Source of the DNA: Arthrobacter sp. ISL-30
GTDB taxonomy: Bacteria > Actinomycetota > Actinomycetes > Actinomycetales > Micrococcaceae
Reading direction: 5' to 3'
Assembly: GCF_018613855.1 (NCBI RefSeq)
Contig: NZ_JAGGPK010000007.1
Span: forward strand, 18,045 to 82,044
Length of the DNA stretch: 64,000 nucleotides
Shown piece by piece: positions 26,824 to 36,984 of the stretch. Under the pieces are notes generated by a model. It was not told the origin of the DNA. It saw nothing but the letters and a program-made list of their open reading frames with translations, and searched no databases. How positions within the stretch are numbered: the first letter of the stretch is position 1; each line of letters begins with the position of its first letter. Made by a program: the position numbers and the translations under genes.

Positions 26824-27843
26824 CTACCTCCCGGCGCGGGACCACTCCAGCAGCTTCTCCACAGTCCAGGTCGTGACGATGCGCTCGGCGGGAACGCCGT
26901 TCCGCGCGGCCCGTTCGGCACCATACTGGAGGAAGTCCAACTGGCCGGGAGCGTGGGCGTCGCTGTCGATGCTGAAGAGGCAGCCGGCGTCGAGGGCCAG
27001 CTGGATGAGGTCGTCCGGCGGGTCCTGCCGCTCAGGACGTGAATTGATTTCGACGGCGACCCCGTTCTCGGCGCAGGCGGCGAACACCTTCCCGGCGTCG
27101 AACTCCGATTGGGGACGTGTGCCGCGGCCCCCCGTCACGAGCCTCCCGGTGCAGTGTCCCAATACGTTCGTGTTGGGGTCCTGGATGGCACCTAGCATTC
27201 TCCGCGTCATCACGTGCTTGTCCGAGCGAAGCTTGGAATGCACGCTCGCGACCACCACATCCAGCCTTTCCAGCATCTCCGGGGACTGATCCAGCGTCCC
27301 GTTCTCGAGGATGTCCACCTCGCTCCCGGCCAGGAGCCGGAAGTCCGCATGGGCGCTGTTGATCTCGTCGACGACGTCGAGCTGCTTTTCGAGGCGCTCA
27401 CGGCTGAGGCCGTTGGCAATGGTGAGGTTGGGGGAGTGGTCAGTCAGTGCCAGGTACTGCCGGCCCAGGAGCCGGGCGGCATCCACCATCACCTCAATCG
27501 GCGAGCCGCCGTCGGACCAGTTGCTGTGGCTGTGCAGGTCTCCGCGCAAAATTTCCCGCAACTCGACGCCGCCGTCGGCCAGGGGTTCGGCGCCCCGTTC
27601 CCTCAGCTTTTCCAGGTAGCCTGGCACTTCGCCGTCGACAGCCTGGCGGATGACCTCGAAGGTCCTGTCTCCGATCCCCTTTGTCCGTTTGAGTCGCCCG
27701 TCCCGTACGCGCACGGCCAGCTCCTCCGGGTCAATGCCGGCGATGGTGTCGGCTGCTTTCCGGAACGCCTGCACTTTGAAGCTGGGGGCCAGTTCGCGTT
27801 CAAGCCAGAAGGCAATCTCGTTGAGGGCGGCAACGGCATCCAT
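26824..27843 (-). CDS. PHP-domain phosphoesterase with helix-hairpin-helix N-terminus (PolX C-terminal-like)
   Basis: 339 aa from ATG 27843. Residues 1-80 resemble the helix-hairpin-helix part of PolX (FRKAADTIAGIDPEELAVRV, then TKGIGDRTFEVIRQAV). Residues about 100-330 are a PHP metallo-phosphoesterase domain with metal-site motifs DLHSHSNWSDGG, ALTDHSPNL, SEVDI, ASVHSK, GHCTGR and SDAHAPGQL. It lacks the polymerase palm, so it looks like the exonuclease/phosphoesterase half of PolX on its own. It is divergent from malQ across 191 bp. The precise substrate (DNA ends or a small phosphate ester) is unknown. Confidence 0.88.
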   Translation of the reverse strand: MDAVAALNEIAFWLERELAPSFKVQAFRKAADTIAGIDPEELAVRVRDGRLKRTKGIGDRTFEVIRQAVDGEVPGYLEKLRERGAEPLADGGVELREILRGDLHSHSNWSDGGSPIEVMVDAARLLGRQYLALTDHSPNLTIANGLSRERLEKQLDVVDEINSAHADFRLLAGSEVDILENGTLDQSPEMLERLDVVVASVHSKLRSDKHVMTRRMLGAIQDPNTNVLGHCTGRLVTGGRGTRPQSEFDAGKVFAACAENGVAVEINSRPERQDPPDDLIQLALDAGCLFSIDSDAHAPGQLDFLQYGAERAARNGVPAERIVTTWTVEKLLEWSRAGR

Positions 27844-28034
27844 TGGTCCATCTTGCCCTAAAGGACACGCCAAAGGGCTGGTCCGAAAGGCTTCACACTC
27901 CGCGCCCCGCTGGACGGTCCCGTCACGCAGCCTGCAATAATCGGAACCAGCCGCTGTGCGGGGCTGGAAGGTCAGCGCCACAGAGCGGGCAGTTGCAGCG
28001 TAAGTTCGGACGGATCACCCTAGACGAGGCGGAC

Positions 28035-30242
28035 ATGGCCAACACTCCTACCCAGCAGGATGCATTGATGCCGGAAACAGCGATTTCGGCAGCTCCCGAA
28101 ATTGCCGACATCAATCCCGAGCTTCTCCACAGGCTTGCTGACCGGCATGGAGTCAGGACCGTGTACCAGGGCTGGAGCGGAGAGCCGCACGACGTCGCCC
28201 CCGAAACCCTTGTCAAAGTCCTTGCTGCCCTCGGCGTAGCGGCACACAACAACAGCCTCATCGAACAGGCCCTGATCGAGGCGGAGCTCGCACCATGGCG
28301 GCGGATGTTGCCTCCCGCCGTCGTCATCCCGGCAGGATCCCCGACGGCGGTCCCGGTCCACGTTCCAGACGGCGCCCCAGTGCGCCTGACGATCGTTACT
28401 GAAGACGGCCGCGAGCTGGAGGCCCGGCAGCAGGAGGTGTGGGTTGAGCCGCGGGAAGTGGACGGTGTGCTCATCGGCCAGGCCACGTTCGAGGTCCCGG
28501 AGGTCCTGGAGCTTGGCTGGCACACCCTGCGGGCAGAGTCCGACGACGCCATCGCCGAGGCAGCGCTGGTTGTGGTGCCCGCCAGGCTTGAAACCGCCGC
28601 GGACCTGGAGTCGCGGCGTGGCTGGGGCCTGGCGACCCAGTTGTACTCGGTGCGCTCCCGCCGCTCGTGGGGGATCGGTGACTTCGCCGACCTTGCGGAG
28701 CTGGCAGCGATCGCCGGAGCCCTGGGAGCGGACTACGTGCTGGTGAATCCCCTCCATGCCGCCGAACCGGTCCCGCCCGTGGAACCGTCTCCGTATTCGC
28801 CTTCCACCCGGCGCTTCTTCAATCCGCTGTACATCAGGGTGGAGGCCGTTCCGGAACTGGCCTACCTGAGGCCGAAGAAGAGGGCGCAGATCGACCAGTT
28901 GGCCGAGCAAGCCCGGGAGCTCAACAAGGATGGCGAGCGGCTTCACCGTGACCAGGTCTACGCCGAGAAGCTGGCAGCTCTGGAGATGCTCTACCACGTT
29001 CCGCGCACTCCGTCCCGACAGCAGGCTTTCGAGGAGTTCTGCCGTTCGGCCGGGAGGGGCCTGGATGACTTCGCCCTGTGGTGCGCCCTTCGCGAGGACC
29101 GTACCCCTGACGACCCGCTATGGCATGATCCCGCCTCCGCCCTCGGAACTCCACTCGCTGAAGGGCTGCGGCAGCAGCTGGCAGCCCGGATTGATTTCCA
29201 CCGCTGGCTCCAATGGATCTGCGACGAGCAGCTCGAGGCGGCCCAGGAGGCGGCAAAGCGGGCGGGCATGCGCCTGGGCGTCGTGCACGACCTCGCCGTG
29301 GGTGCCGACCTGAGCAGCGCGGACGCCTGGACCCTCCAGGGCGTGCTGGCGCCCGGCATAAGCGTGGGTGCGCCGCCGGACATGTACAACCAGCTTGGGC
29401 AGGACTGGCACCAGCCGCCATGGCATCCGACGCGGCTCGCCGAAGCCGGCTACCAGCCTTTCCGGGAAATGCTCTCCACAGTGCTGCGCCATGCGGGCGG
29501 CGTGCGCGTGGACCACATCCTGGGGATGTTCCGGCTGTGGTGGGTGCCGGAGGGAAACTCACCCCGCGACGGCGCGTACGTCCGGTACGACCATGACGCC
29601 CTGATTGGAATCCTGGCGCTCGAGGCACACCGCGCAGGCGCTGTCATTATTGGGGAGGACCTGGGCGTCTTCGAACCGTGGGTCCGCGACTACCTGGCGG
29701 AGCGCGGCATCCTGGGCACTTCGATCCTGTGGTTCGAATATGACGAAGCCGACGGCGAGTCGCCGCTGCCGCCCGAACGTTACCGGTTACAGGCGTTGTC
29801 CAGCGTCAACACCCACGACCTCCCGCCGACGGCCGGCTACCTGGCCGGTGACCATGTTGACCTGCGCGCGCGCCTTGGCCTGCTGGAACGTCCTGTGGAG
29901 GAGGAACGCGCCGAGCACGAGGCCAGCCTGGAGAAAATGTTCGTCCTGCTTCGGGAACGCGGCCTGCTGCCCGGGGACGGCCCAGTCAGCGAGGAGCAGC
30001 AGGTAGAAGCGCTCCACAGGCTGCTTGCCATGTCGCCGTCCTGCCTCCTGGGCGTCGCCCTCGTGGATGCCGTGGGGGAGCGGCGGGTGCAGAACCAGCC
30101 GGGAACGACGTCGGCCCTGTACCCCAACTGGCAGGTCCCGCTGGGGGATCCGCATGGCCGACCCGTCCTGATCGACCAGCTTGAAGGGAACGCCAGGTTC
30201 AACTCGCTCCTGGCCGCAGTGGATGAATCGGTGCGGGAGTAA
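28035..30242 (+). CDS. malQ: 4-alpha-glucanotransferase (amylomaltase, GH77)
   Basis: 735 aa from ATG 28035 with GAGG 5 bases upstream; the open frame extends back to 27843 but without homology. The N-terminal extension of about 200 residues is the beta-rich domain found in actinobacterial MalQ. Catalytic GH77 motifs are present: nucleophile region VRVDHILGMFRLW (about residue 490), acid/base region IIGEDLGVFEPW (about 540) and NTHDLPPTAGYLAG (about 595). It transfers maltosyl units between alpha-glucans in the cytoplasm, complementing the secreted amylase encoded at 30763-33528. Confidence 0.95.
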   Translation: MANTPTQQDALMPETAISAAPEIADINPELLHRLADRHGVRTVYQGWSGEPHDVAPETLVKVLAALGVAAHNNSLIEQALIEAELAPWRRMLPPAVVIPAGSPTAVPVHVPDGAPVRLTIVTEDGRELEARQQEVWVEPREVDGVLIGQATFEVPEVLELGWHTLRAESDDAIAEAALVVVPARLETAADLESRRGWGLATQLYSVRSRRSWGIGDFADLAELAAIAGALGADYVLVNPLHAAEPVPPVEPSPYSPSTRRFFNPLYIRVEAVPELAYLRPKKRAQIDQLAEQARELNKDGERLHRDQVYAEKLAALEMLYHVPRTPSRQQAFEEFCRSAGRGLDDFALWCALREDRTPDDPLWHDPASALGTPLAEGLRQQLAARIDFHRWLQWICDEQLEAAQEAAKRAGMRLGVVHDLAVGADLSSADAWTLQGVLAPGISVGAPPDMYNQLGQDWHQPPWHPTRLAEAGYQPFREMLSTVLRHAGGVRVDHILGMFRLWWVPEGNSPRDGAYVRYDHDALIGILALEAHRAGAVIIGEDLGVFEPWVRDYLAERGILGTSILWFEYDEADGESPLPPERYRLQALSSVNTHDLPPTAGYLAGDHVDLRARLGLLERPVEEERAEHEASLEKMFVLLRERGLLPGDGPVSEEQQVEALHRLLAMSPSCLLGVALVDAVGERRVQNQPGTTSALYPNWQVPLGDPHGRPVLIDQLEGNARFNSLLAAVDESVRE

Positions 30243-30403
30243 GGGCGTCCGGGAAGTAGTTCTTCTCCTCCCGGGACTTCTTCTGCTCCCTGCGACAACG
30301 CACTAAAGTAGTAGCTGAACTCTTTCGCTTATGCAGTCCGGCGGTCCCAGCACACGGTCTTCCCAGTACTTATCACTCCAGTACTTATCGCCAGGAGAGA
30401 GCT

Positions 30404-30727
30404 ATGAATTCGCCTCAGATCAGACTGTTCCTCCGTGACTGCATCGTGCGCGACGAAACCACTGATGACGCCCTGGACCTGGATGCTGCTTATGGCCTTT
30501 ACGTCAGCTGGTGCGTCCTGAACCGGAAGATTCCCGTCCCCGACCATACCTTCCGTACGGCCCTGCATCTGGAAGGCATCCGGCCCAGGAAGCAGGGACG
30601 AACGCACATTCTGCCCGGATTGCGCATGACCGGACCCGCCGCCACAGACTACATCCTGAACAGTTCCCCCAACTGGGCGGAAGGCGATCCGATTGACGGT
30701 CAGCCTTTCGCTCCGGCAGCGGGGTAA
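30404..30727 (+). CDS. Stand-alone winged-helix protein like the C-terminus of phage P4-type primases
   Basis: 107 aa. The pattern FLRDCIVRDE, then LDLDAAYGLYVSWCVLNRKI, PDHTFRTALHLEGIRPRKQG and LPGLRM resembles the DNA-binding winged helix at the end of P4/D5-type primase-helicases, but no helicase part is nearby. AGGAG lies 5-7 bases before ATG. Codon use matches the surroundings. It may bind DNA as a regulator or be a domesticated phage remnant. The 161-bp gap before it holds no other gene. Confidence 0.7.
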   Translation: MNSPQIRLFLRDCIVRDETTDDALDLDAAYGLYVSWCVLNRKIPVPDHTFRTALHLEGIRPRKQGRTHILPGLRMTGPAATDYILNSSPNWAEGDPIDGQPFAPAAG

Positions 30728-30762
30728 GCGACCCCGCTGCCCGCCTTACCTTCCAGCCCTGA

Positions 30763-33528
30763 CTACCCTGAGGTGATGACGTGCGTCCTGTGGTCGTAGG
30801 TGAAGGTCACGGATCCACCGGGGTGCTCAAGCACAATATTCGAGCCGTTGGGCGCACCATCCTGCCCGTAGTTCTCGTCCCAGGATCCGTTGATGGCTGC
30901 CTTGTATTCATAGGTTCCCGGTGGCAAATCGGCGGTCAGGCGCCACACCCGCTCTGCCTCATCCAAAACCATGAACGCGGCTTCGCATGACGGCTGCCAG
31001 TCCGCCGGGCAGCCCATTTCCGAGTTGAGGCTGCCTGCGACGGTTACGGAATCAGGTTCAGGTGCGGGTCCCACGGTCACCGTCCGGACATCGCTGACGA
31101 CGTCGAACCCGGACACGCTCATGGTGGCCCTGTACTGCACCTGGGTACCGTCCGCCAGGCCTAAAGTGTCGAGGTCATCGAACGCGCTGTACACAGGGGA
31201 GGAAGAGTCTGTGCCGAGCGGCGCCCATGGTCCGCCCGAAATACTTCGTTCCAGGCTGACCACGTAACTGGCCTTTTCCGGGTCTGCTGTGGCGCTGACC
31301 TGGATCCGACCCTCCACATTGGTCCCCTCGGCCGGCAGCTGCATCGCCAGCATTGGCGCCGGGACTGTGGCGTTCACAGCTGGGCTTACCGAAGTATGGC
31401 CACCGTTGTCCAGGACCACAGCGCGGTACTCCACCGTCGTACCGGAGTGGAGCGCCGCGGCGTCGTGGAACACCTGGTACGGAGCGTTGTCGTCAGTGCC
31501 GATCGACTCCCACGTACCGCCCGCCGTCCTGGCCTGGAAGGTGACCTCGTAGAACGAGGTCCCGTCGACGTCGGCCGTCACCTTCAGTTTGCCGTTGTCT
31601 CCCTGCGCCGCCACAGGGTGCTGGAGCGCGACGGCGGGTGCCTCCTTGGAATGCGGAATCCGGCCCGCAGACTCATACACCACTGCCGAGAGCGGGGGAA
31701 CAGTGACGCTGAGGGTGCCGTCCTCAGCAGTCTTGGACTCTGCCGCTGCATCCCCATAGACGCGGGTGAAGGTGCGCTTGGAGACGTAGGTGGGAATGGA
31801 AGCGGTCTGCGGTGACTCACTGTTGTTCAGCGCCACCACGTATTCGCGCTGGTCCCGGCTGTCGATCCGTGAGAAGGCGTAGATCCCCGGGCCCTCGGAG
31901 GCGTAGCGATGCTGGTGTGCGCCATTGCGCAGGGCCGGATGCTCCTTGGCCAGGGCGGCAAGTTCGCCGATCTTGGCGTAGAGCGGATGGGTGGTGTCGA
32001 AGTTGTCCTTGGCATGGGTGGCGTCCGTGCCCAGCAGGTCGTCGTCGAGGTACTCCGGCACCTGGCTTGCGAACAGGGTCTGCCGGGCGTCCTGGTCCCC
32101 GCCGGGTCCGGTGAAGCCCTGCTCGTCCCCGTAGTAGATCACCGGATTGCCGCGGGAGAAGTACATAAGTTCATGGGCCAGCCGGTCCCTGGCAAGCTTC
32201 TCATCGTCGCCGGCGTCCGGGTTGTCAGCCCCCACGAATCCGCCGATCCTGCCCATGTCGTGGTTCCCCAGGAAAGTGGGCAGCTGGTACACGTTGGAGT
32301 CCGCGTCCGTGTACCAGTCATCCCCCGCGAAGAATGACTCCAGCCGGCGGGCATCCTGGCCGCGCGAGGCGAAGTTCCTCGCCGCATCCTGGAACGGGAA
32401 GTCCAGCACGGCCTGCATCTTGTCGCGCGTGGTGAAGCGGGAGGTGAAGGCCTTGGAGGTGTCGAAGACCTCGCCAAACATGAAGAACTCGTCCTTGCCC
32501 TGCTGCCAGGCATAATCCAGGACATCCGGGCCAAACTTCTGCCAGAACTCGTCATTCACATGCTTCATGGTGTCGATCCGGAAACCGTCCACCCCGAAGT
32601 CCCCGATCCAGGTCTTGTACACGTCGATCATGCCCTGGACCACGCGCGGGTTCTCGGTGAAAAGGTCATCCAGGCCGAAGAAGTCGCCGTAGTAAGCGTC
32701 CTCACCGGCGAACGTAGTGTCTCCGCGGTTGTGATACAGGGTCGTGTCGTTAAGCCAGGCCGGCACCTTGAGGTTCGATTCGGCGGGTTCCAGGACTGGC
32801 GTGTACGGGAACGATACGGCGGGATCCAGCGCCGGGAACTCCGCGGTTCCCGCATAGTCCCGGTCGTCGAAGGGGTCCCCGGCTGCGTTCCGGTACGGCT
32901 CTTCGTCCTTCGCGACGTAAGCCTTGCGGGCGCCGCCTTCATAGCCGATGACGTCGGCGGTGTGGTTGGTGATGATGTCGAAATAGACCTTCATACCCCG
33001 CGAATGTGCGGCGTCGATGAGGGACTTGAGCTCGGCATTGGTGCCCAGGTGCGGGTCGATCTGGGTGAAGTCCGTGATCCAGTAGCCGTGGTAGCCAGCC
33101 GAGTTGTCCTCGGGCTGCACCGCCTTGTTCTTGAAGCTCGGAGTGAGCCAAATGGACGTGGTGCCCAGGCCCTGGATGTAGTCGATCTTGTCCAGCAGTC
33201 CCTTGAGGTCACCCCCGTTGTAGAAGCCCTTGCGGGTGGGATCGAAGCCCGACACCATCGGGTCGGAACCCAGCCCGCCGTCGTCGTTAACGGCACTGCC
33301 GTTATTGAAGCGGTCAGCCATGACGAAGTAGAAGTTCTCGTCCGTCACGGGTGCGCGGAGCGAATGCTGGGCCTCAGGAGTTGTTGGATCCGGCGTGCCG
33401 GGGGCGGCAGCGGCTGGAAAAGCCACAAATCCAGAAACCAGGGCAGCGGCAAGCAGGGCGGCTGAGGATCGGATCGCCAGGATTCGACGACGGTGGGCGG
33501 GTCGGGTGAGGCTGCTGGACGGAGACAT
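30763..33528 (-). CDS. Secreted alpha-amylase/pullulanase-type GH13 enzyme with pullulanase X25 module
   Basis: 921 aa with a signal peptide (residues about 1-42, RRRILAIRSSAALLAAALVS to PAAAA). The GH13 barrel has the four conserved regions: DIITNHTADV, DGFRIDTMKHV (nucleophile Asp, about residue 315), MFGEVFD (acid/base Glu, about 352) and FLGNHDMGR (about 420). Two Fn3/CBM-like beta domains follow, and the last about 95 residues (VTVAGSLNSEMGCPADWQP to WDENYGQDG) are an X25 pullulanase-associated module. It should cut starch, glycogen or pullulan outside the cell. GGAAGG precedes ATG. Confidence 0.92.
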   Translation of the reverse strand: MSPSSSLTRPAHRRRILAIRSSAALLAAALVSGFVAFPAAAAPGTPDPTTPEAQHSLRAPVTDENFYFVMADRFNNGSAVNDDGGLGSDPMVSGFDPTRKGFYNGGDLKGLLDKIDYIQGLGTTSIWLTPSFKNKAVQPEDNSAGYHGYWITDFTQIDPHLGTNAELKSLIDAAHSRGMKVYFDIITNHTADVIGYEGGARKAYVAKDEEPYRNAAGDPFDDRDYAGTAEFPALDPAVSFPYTPVLEPAESNLKVPAWLNDTTLYHNRGDTTFAGEDAYYGDFFGLDDLFTENPRVVQGMIDVYKTWIGDFGVDGFRIDTMKHVNDEFWQKFGPDVLDYAWQQGKDEFFMFGEVFDTSKAFTSRFTTRDKMQAVLDFPFQDAARNFASRGQDARRLESFFAGDDWYTDADSNVYQLPTFLGNHDMGRIGGFVGADNPDAGDDEKLARDRLAHELMYFSRGNPVIYYGDEQGFTGPGGDQDARQTLFASQVPEYLDDDLLGTDATHAKDNFDTTHPLYAKIGELAALAKEHPALRNGAHQHRYASEGPGIYAFSRIDSRDQREYVVALNNSESPQTASIPTYVSKRTFTRVYGDAAAESKTAEDGTLSVTVPPLSAVVYESAGRIPHSKEAPAVALQHPVAAQGDNGKLKVTADVDGTSFYEVTFQARTAGGTWESIGTDDNAPYQVFHDAAALHSGTTVEYRAVVLDNGGHTSVSPAVNATVPAPMLAMQLPAEGTNVEGRIQVSATADPEKASYVVSLERSISGGPWAPLGTDSSSPVYSAFDDLDTLGLADGTQVQYRATMSVSGFDVVSDVRTVTVGPAPEPDSVTVAGSLNSEMGCPADWQPSCEAAFMVLDEAERVWRLTADLPPGTYEYKAAINGSWDENYGQDGAPNGSNIVLEHPGGSVTFTYDHRTHVITSG

Positions 33529-33639
33529 AACGGGAGACCTTCCGCTAAGCGACGCTGCTTTGTCCGGGATGAAGGATGGCTGGTGCGGGACTGTTCGGGG
33601 GCAGAAAGCTGGATCGGGAGCTAGTAGGGGCGGTGCCGC

Positions 33640-34695
33640 CTAGCCTGCCATAATCAAAACGGTAGGGGAACCCATGCGGATGCGGCTGTGGGGAACTCCC
33701 GGCAGGCCCGTGGCGGGGTCCAGCGGGAGGGTCACAAGATCATGCGAGCGTTCGTGTGCCACGTGCAGCCAGCCGTCCCGGACCAGATGATGGCGGGGAT
33801 GGTTGCCGCCGCTGGGCACGTCCCCTACTGGAATCAGTCTGGTGCCATCGGCCTCCACTTTGAGGGTGGAGATGCGGTTGGAGCCGCGGATGCCGGTATA
33901 GACGAAACGTGCGTCAGGGGAGAGGGCAATCTCGGCGGCGGAATCGCCTTCACGGGCACCGCCATGGGTCGCGGGGCCAACGCTGAGGAGACTAAACCTC
34001 CCTGCTTGATCGGCTTGCAGCACTGCGATCTCGACGGAGTATTCCGTCACAACAAATACGGTCCCGGAGGGGTGCTGAACGAGGTGCCTTGGGCCGCTGC
34101 GGTAGGGGAGGGCAACGTCATGATCAGAGACCAGCCCTTCGCCAGGGGAATGGTGCCAGACCCGAACGACGTCGAAGCCGAGGTCCGTGGTCATAATCCG
34201 GCCACCGGAAAGCATCAGGCTTGCGTGCGCCCGGCTGGTCCGGTCGGTGCTGGTACTGGAATGGGGGTCCTTGGCAGGGGCGGCCGGCAGGCGGCGGACG
34301 ATCCCGCCGTCGTCGTCTAGTTCGTACAGAATGACGGCACCGTCACCCCAGCAGGTGACCACGAGGAATCGAGCTGCCCTATCGACGGCAACGTGGCAGG
34401 CAGCCTCTCCAGCCGGCCACGGCTCCCCGGCCGGTTCCAGCCGGAAGTCCCCGAGGCGGCGGTAGGCCTGGACAGTACGCGTGAATTCGCCGACGACATA
34501 GACGAGAGGGAGGTTCGGGTGGACGGCAAGGAAGGAAGGCGACGCGGCTTCGGCTGCCGTGCCGAGGGGGACGAGACGGCCGTCGGCCTTTGCTACGACT
34601 GCACCAATACCCTCACCCTGGCCGCCACTATCGGAAGTGTAGGATCCGGTCCAGAGGAGGGTATCGGTGTTGATTCTGCTATTGGGCGCGGTCAC
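33640..34695 (-). CDS. Lactonase family protein (YbhE/6-phosphogluconolactonase type)
   Basis: 351 aa. Seven-bladed propeller family: LLWTGSYTSDSGGQGEGIG at the start, HPNLPLVYVVGE, CHVAVDRAARFLVV, and DARFVYTGIRGSNRIS. YbhE-type proteins hydrolyse 6-phosphogluconolactone or related cyclic muconate-type lactones; a role in the latter is worth noting because of the cat genes, but there is no direct support. The GTG start lies 3 bp after the stop of the GlsB-like gene and has no clear ribosome site, so it is probably translated by coupling. Confidence 0.88.
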   Translation of the reverse strand: MTAPNSRINTDTLLWTGSYTSDSGGQGEGIGAVVAKADGRLVPLGTAAEAASPSFLAVHPNLPLVYVVGEFTRTVQAYRRLGDFRLEPAGEPWPAGEAACHVAVDRAARFLVVTCWGDGAVILYELDDDGGIVRRLPAAPAKDPHSSTSTDRTSRAHASLMLSGGRIMTTDLGFDVVRVWHHSPGEGLVSDHDVALPYRSGPRHLVQHPSGTVFVVTEYSVEIAVLQADQAGRFSLLSVGPATHGGAREGDSAAEIALSPDARFVYTGIRGSNRISTLKVEADGTRLIPVGDVPSGGNHPRHHLVRDGWLHVAHERSHDLVTLPLDPATGLPGVPHSRIRMGSPTVLIMAG

Positions 34696-34698
34696 GGC

Positions 34699-34968
34699 TT
34701 AGCGTGAGCGCGTCCGGTTCCTGGTGATGAGTCCCCAGATCAGCAGCACGATCAGGGCGCCGCCGATGGCGAGCAGCCAGGTCTGGAGGGAGAAGAATTC
34801 CTGGAGCGGTGCATTGAACAGAACGCTGCCCAGCCAGCCGCCGAGAAAAGCACCGACGACACCCAGAAGCAGTGTTACGAAGAATCCGCCGCCCTGGCGG
34901 CCCGGAAGTATGAGTTTGGCGATGGCACCAGCTATCAGTCCCAGGATCAGAAATGCGAAGAAACCCAT
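34699..34968 (-). CDS. GlsB/YeaQ/YmgE-family small membrane protein
   Basis: 89 aa from ATG 34968 with AAGGAG 9 bases upstream; the longer frames to 35046 and 35095 lack sites. Three membrane segments with the family pattern GLIAGAIAKLILPGRQGGG and LLLGVVGAFLGGWLG. These are stress-response (transglycosylase-associated) membrane proteins of unknown activity. It is coupled to the downstream lactonase gene. Confidence 0.92.
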   Translation of the reverse strand: MGFFAFLILGLIAGAIAKLILPGRQGGGFFVTLLLGVVGAFLGGWLGSVLFNAPLQEFFSLQTWLLAIGGALIVLLIWGLITRNRTRSR

Positions 34969-35091
34969 GATGTTGCTCTCCTTGTTCGTCAATCCAGATG
35001 TATGCGCATTTTGTACGCCATGAATAATAGTAATCATGCTTATCAATTTGAAGCCAGTGAGGCCTGCCCGACTTCCGCAGGCGCAGGCGCT

Positions 35092-35922
35092 TCAATGGCC
35101 CTGGATGTCTGAATCCACTCCGGCGTCCTGACCCGCATCCAACGTTGCGAGCGCCTGCATGTCCTCGGTGTCGAGCTCGAAATCGAAGATGCTGATGTTC
35201 TCCTTCATGCGTTGCGGATTGGCCGACTTGGGAATGGGCACCAGCTCCTCCTGGAGATGCCAGCGGAGCACTACCTGGCCCGGCGTCTTTCCATGTTTCC
35301 GGGCGATGCGGTCCAGCACGGGAGCGTTGAGCAGGTCCTTTCCAGCGCCGAGTGGACTGTACGACACCGAAACGATGCCGTAATGGTCGTTGAACGCGCG
35401 GGAGTCGATGCGGGTGATCGAAGGGGTGACTTGGATCTGGTTCACCGCGGGCACTACCGAGGTCTCTTCGAGCAGGCGTTCCAGGTGGGATGGCTTGAAA
35501 TTGGAGACGCCTATCGAACGGACTTTGCCTTCGGACTGGAGACGCTCGAAGGTCTTCCAGGTGGAGACGTATTCGTCGCGCTGCGGCAGGGGCCAGTGGA
35601 TGAGGAGCAGGTCCACGTAGTCCAGGCCCATGCGCTTTAGGGATCCGTCAAGGCCTTCAATGGCGCGGTCCTGGCCCTGGTACGCGCCATCAAGCTTGGT
35701 TGTGACGAACACTTCGCCTCGATCGATGCCGCTGGCGCGGATTCCTTCTCCCACTCCAGCCTCGTTGCCGTACTTCACGGCCGTGTCGAAGTGGCGGTAC
35801 CCAAGCTCAATAGCCTGGACAACGGCCCGGGCCACCTCGCCGTCATTCAAAGGCCATGTGCCCAAGCCGATTTGGGGGATGCTGTAGCCGTCGTTGAGGC
35901 GTATCCGTGGTGCCGTTTCCAT
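35092..35922 (-). CDS. Aldo/keto reductase
   Basis: 276 aa. AKR barrel of the 2,5-diketo-gluconate reductase group: IPQIGLGTWPLND, GYRHFDTAVKYGNEAGVG (catalytic Asp and Tyr), LLIHWPLP, GVSNFKPSHLERLL, and PIPKSANPQRMKEN near the cofactor site. It reduces an aldehyde or ketone with NADPH; substrate unknown. It is a separate unit between the GlsB-like gene and trxB. The nearest intact relative in the window is the gene at 41067-41912. Confidence 0.93.
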   Translation of the reverse strand: METAPRIRLNDGYSIPQIGLGTWPLNDGEVARAVVQAIELGYRHFDTAVKYGNEAGVGEGIRASGIDRGEVFVTTKLDGAYQGQDRAIEGLDGSLKRMGLDYVDLLLIHWPLPQRDEYVSTWKTFERLQSEGKVRSIGVSNFKPSHLERLLEETSVVPAVNQIQVTPSITRIDSRAFNDHYGIVSVSYSPLGAGKDLLNAPVLDRIARKHGKTPGQVVLRWHLQEELVPIPKSANPQRMKENISIFDFELDTEDMQALATLDAGQDAGVDSDIQGH

Positions 35923-35970
35923 ACAGGAAGTCTTTCCTATCGCCCTTGGTTTGCACAGCCCCTTCTCCTC

Positions 35971-36948
35971 CTACGCGTGCGTCGGTTCCTCCACCAGGGC
36001 GGTTGCGATGCTGTCGGCGTCGTCCAGGGCGGCGAGGTAGCGTTCGGCGTCCAGGGCCGCGGAGCAACCCGTACCGGCGGCGGTAATCGCCTGGCGGTAG
36101 CGGTGGTCAACGGCGTCACCGCAGGCGAAGACGCCGGAGATGTTAGTGACGGTGGTGGGGGAGTCCACCTTGATGTAGCCCTCGGCGTCCAGATCCACCT
36201 GGCCTTGAACGAGTTCAGTCCGAGGAACGTGGCCAATCGCCACGAATATTCCTGTTGTTGCATGTTCACGGGTTTTGCCCGTTCGAGTGTCAGTCAGGGT
36301 CACGCCGGTGACCTTGGAATCGCCATGGATCGCGGTCACGGCGGAGTGCCACTGGAAGCTGATCTTCGGATTGTCCTTGGCGCGTTGGGCCATGATTCGG
36401 GAGGCTCGCAGTTCGCCTTTGCGGACCACGACGGTTACGGAGCGGGCGAAACGGGTCAGGAATGTTGCTTCCTCCATAGCGGAATCGCCGCCGCCCACCA
36501 CGATGATGTCCTGCTCGCGGAAGAAGAAGCCGTCGCAGGTGGCGCACCAGGACAAGCCATGGCCGCTCAGCTTCTTCTCCTCCGGCAAACCCAGTTCCTT
36601 GTAGGCCGAGCCTGTGGCCAGGATGACGGCGAGCGCTTCATGGGTCTCACCCGCCCCGGTGACCACGCGCTTCAGGTGGCCCTTCAGCTGCACGTGCGTG
36701 GCGTCGTCGAACACCACTTGGGCATCAAAGCGCTCCGCCTGTTCCTGCAGGCCCTCCATGAGCTCCGGGCCTTGGATACCGGACGGGAAACCCGGGAAGT
36801 TCTCAACGTCAGTCGTGTTCATGAGGGCCCCGCCGGCGGTGACGGAACCTGCCAGGACCAAGGGTTTAAGGCCGGCACGGGCGGCATAGATGGCTGCGGT
36901 GTAGCCGGCAGGGCCGGATCCGATGATAATCAGCTGCTCTGTGCTCAC
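35971..36948 (-). CDS. trxB: Thioredoxin reductase
   Basis: 325 aa. FAD site [19 protein letters not shown], redox motif CATC (C135, C138), NADPH site [12 protein letters not shown], and C-terminal [15 protein letters not shown]. Starts at GTG with AAGGAG 8 bases upstream. It is the third gene of acr3-arsC-trxB, 36 bp after arsC, so it should regenerate the thiol donor for arsenate reduction. No thioredoxin gene is present in this operon. Confidence 0.95.
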   Translation of the reverse strand: MSTEQLIIIGSGPAGYTAAIYAARAGLKPLVLAGSVTAGGALMNTTDVENFPGFPSGIQGPELMEGLQEQAERFDAQVVFDDATHVQLKGHLKRVVTGAGETHEALAVILATGSAYKELGLPEEKKLSGHGLSWCATCDGFFFREQDIIVVGGGDSAMEEATFLTRFARSVTVVVRKGELRASRIMAQRAKDNPKISFQWHSAVTAIHGDSKVTGVTLTDTRTGKTREHATTGIFVAIGHVPRTELVQGQVDLDAEGYIKVDSPTTVTNISGVFACGDAVDHRYRQAITAAGTGCSAALDAERYLAALDDADSIATALVEEPTHA

Positions 36949-36984
36949 GTCAGGACTCCTTCTTCGTCAGGTGATTCGGGCGAA

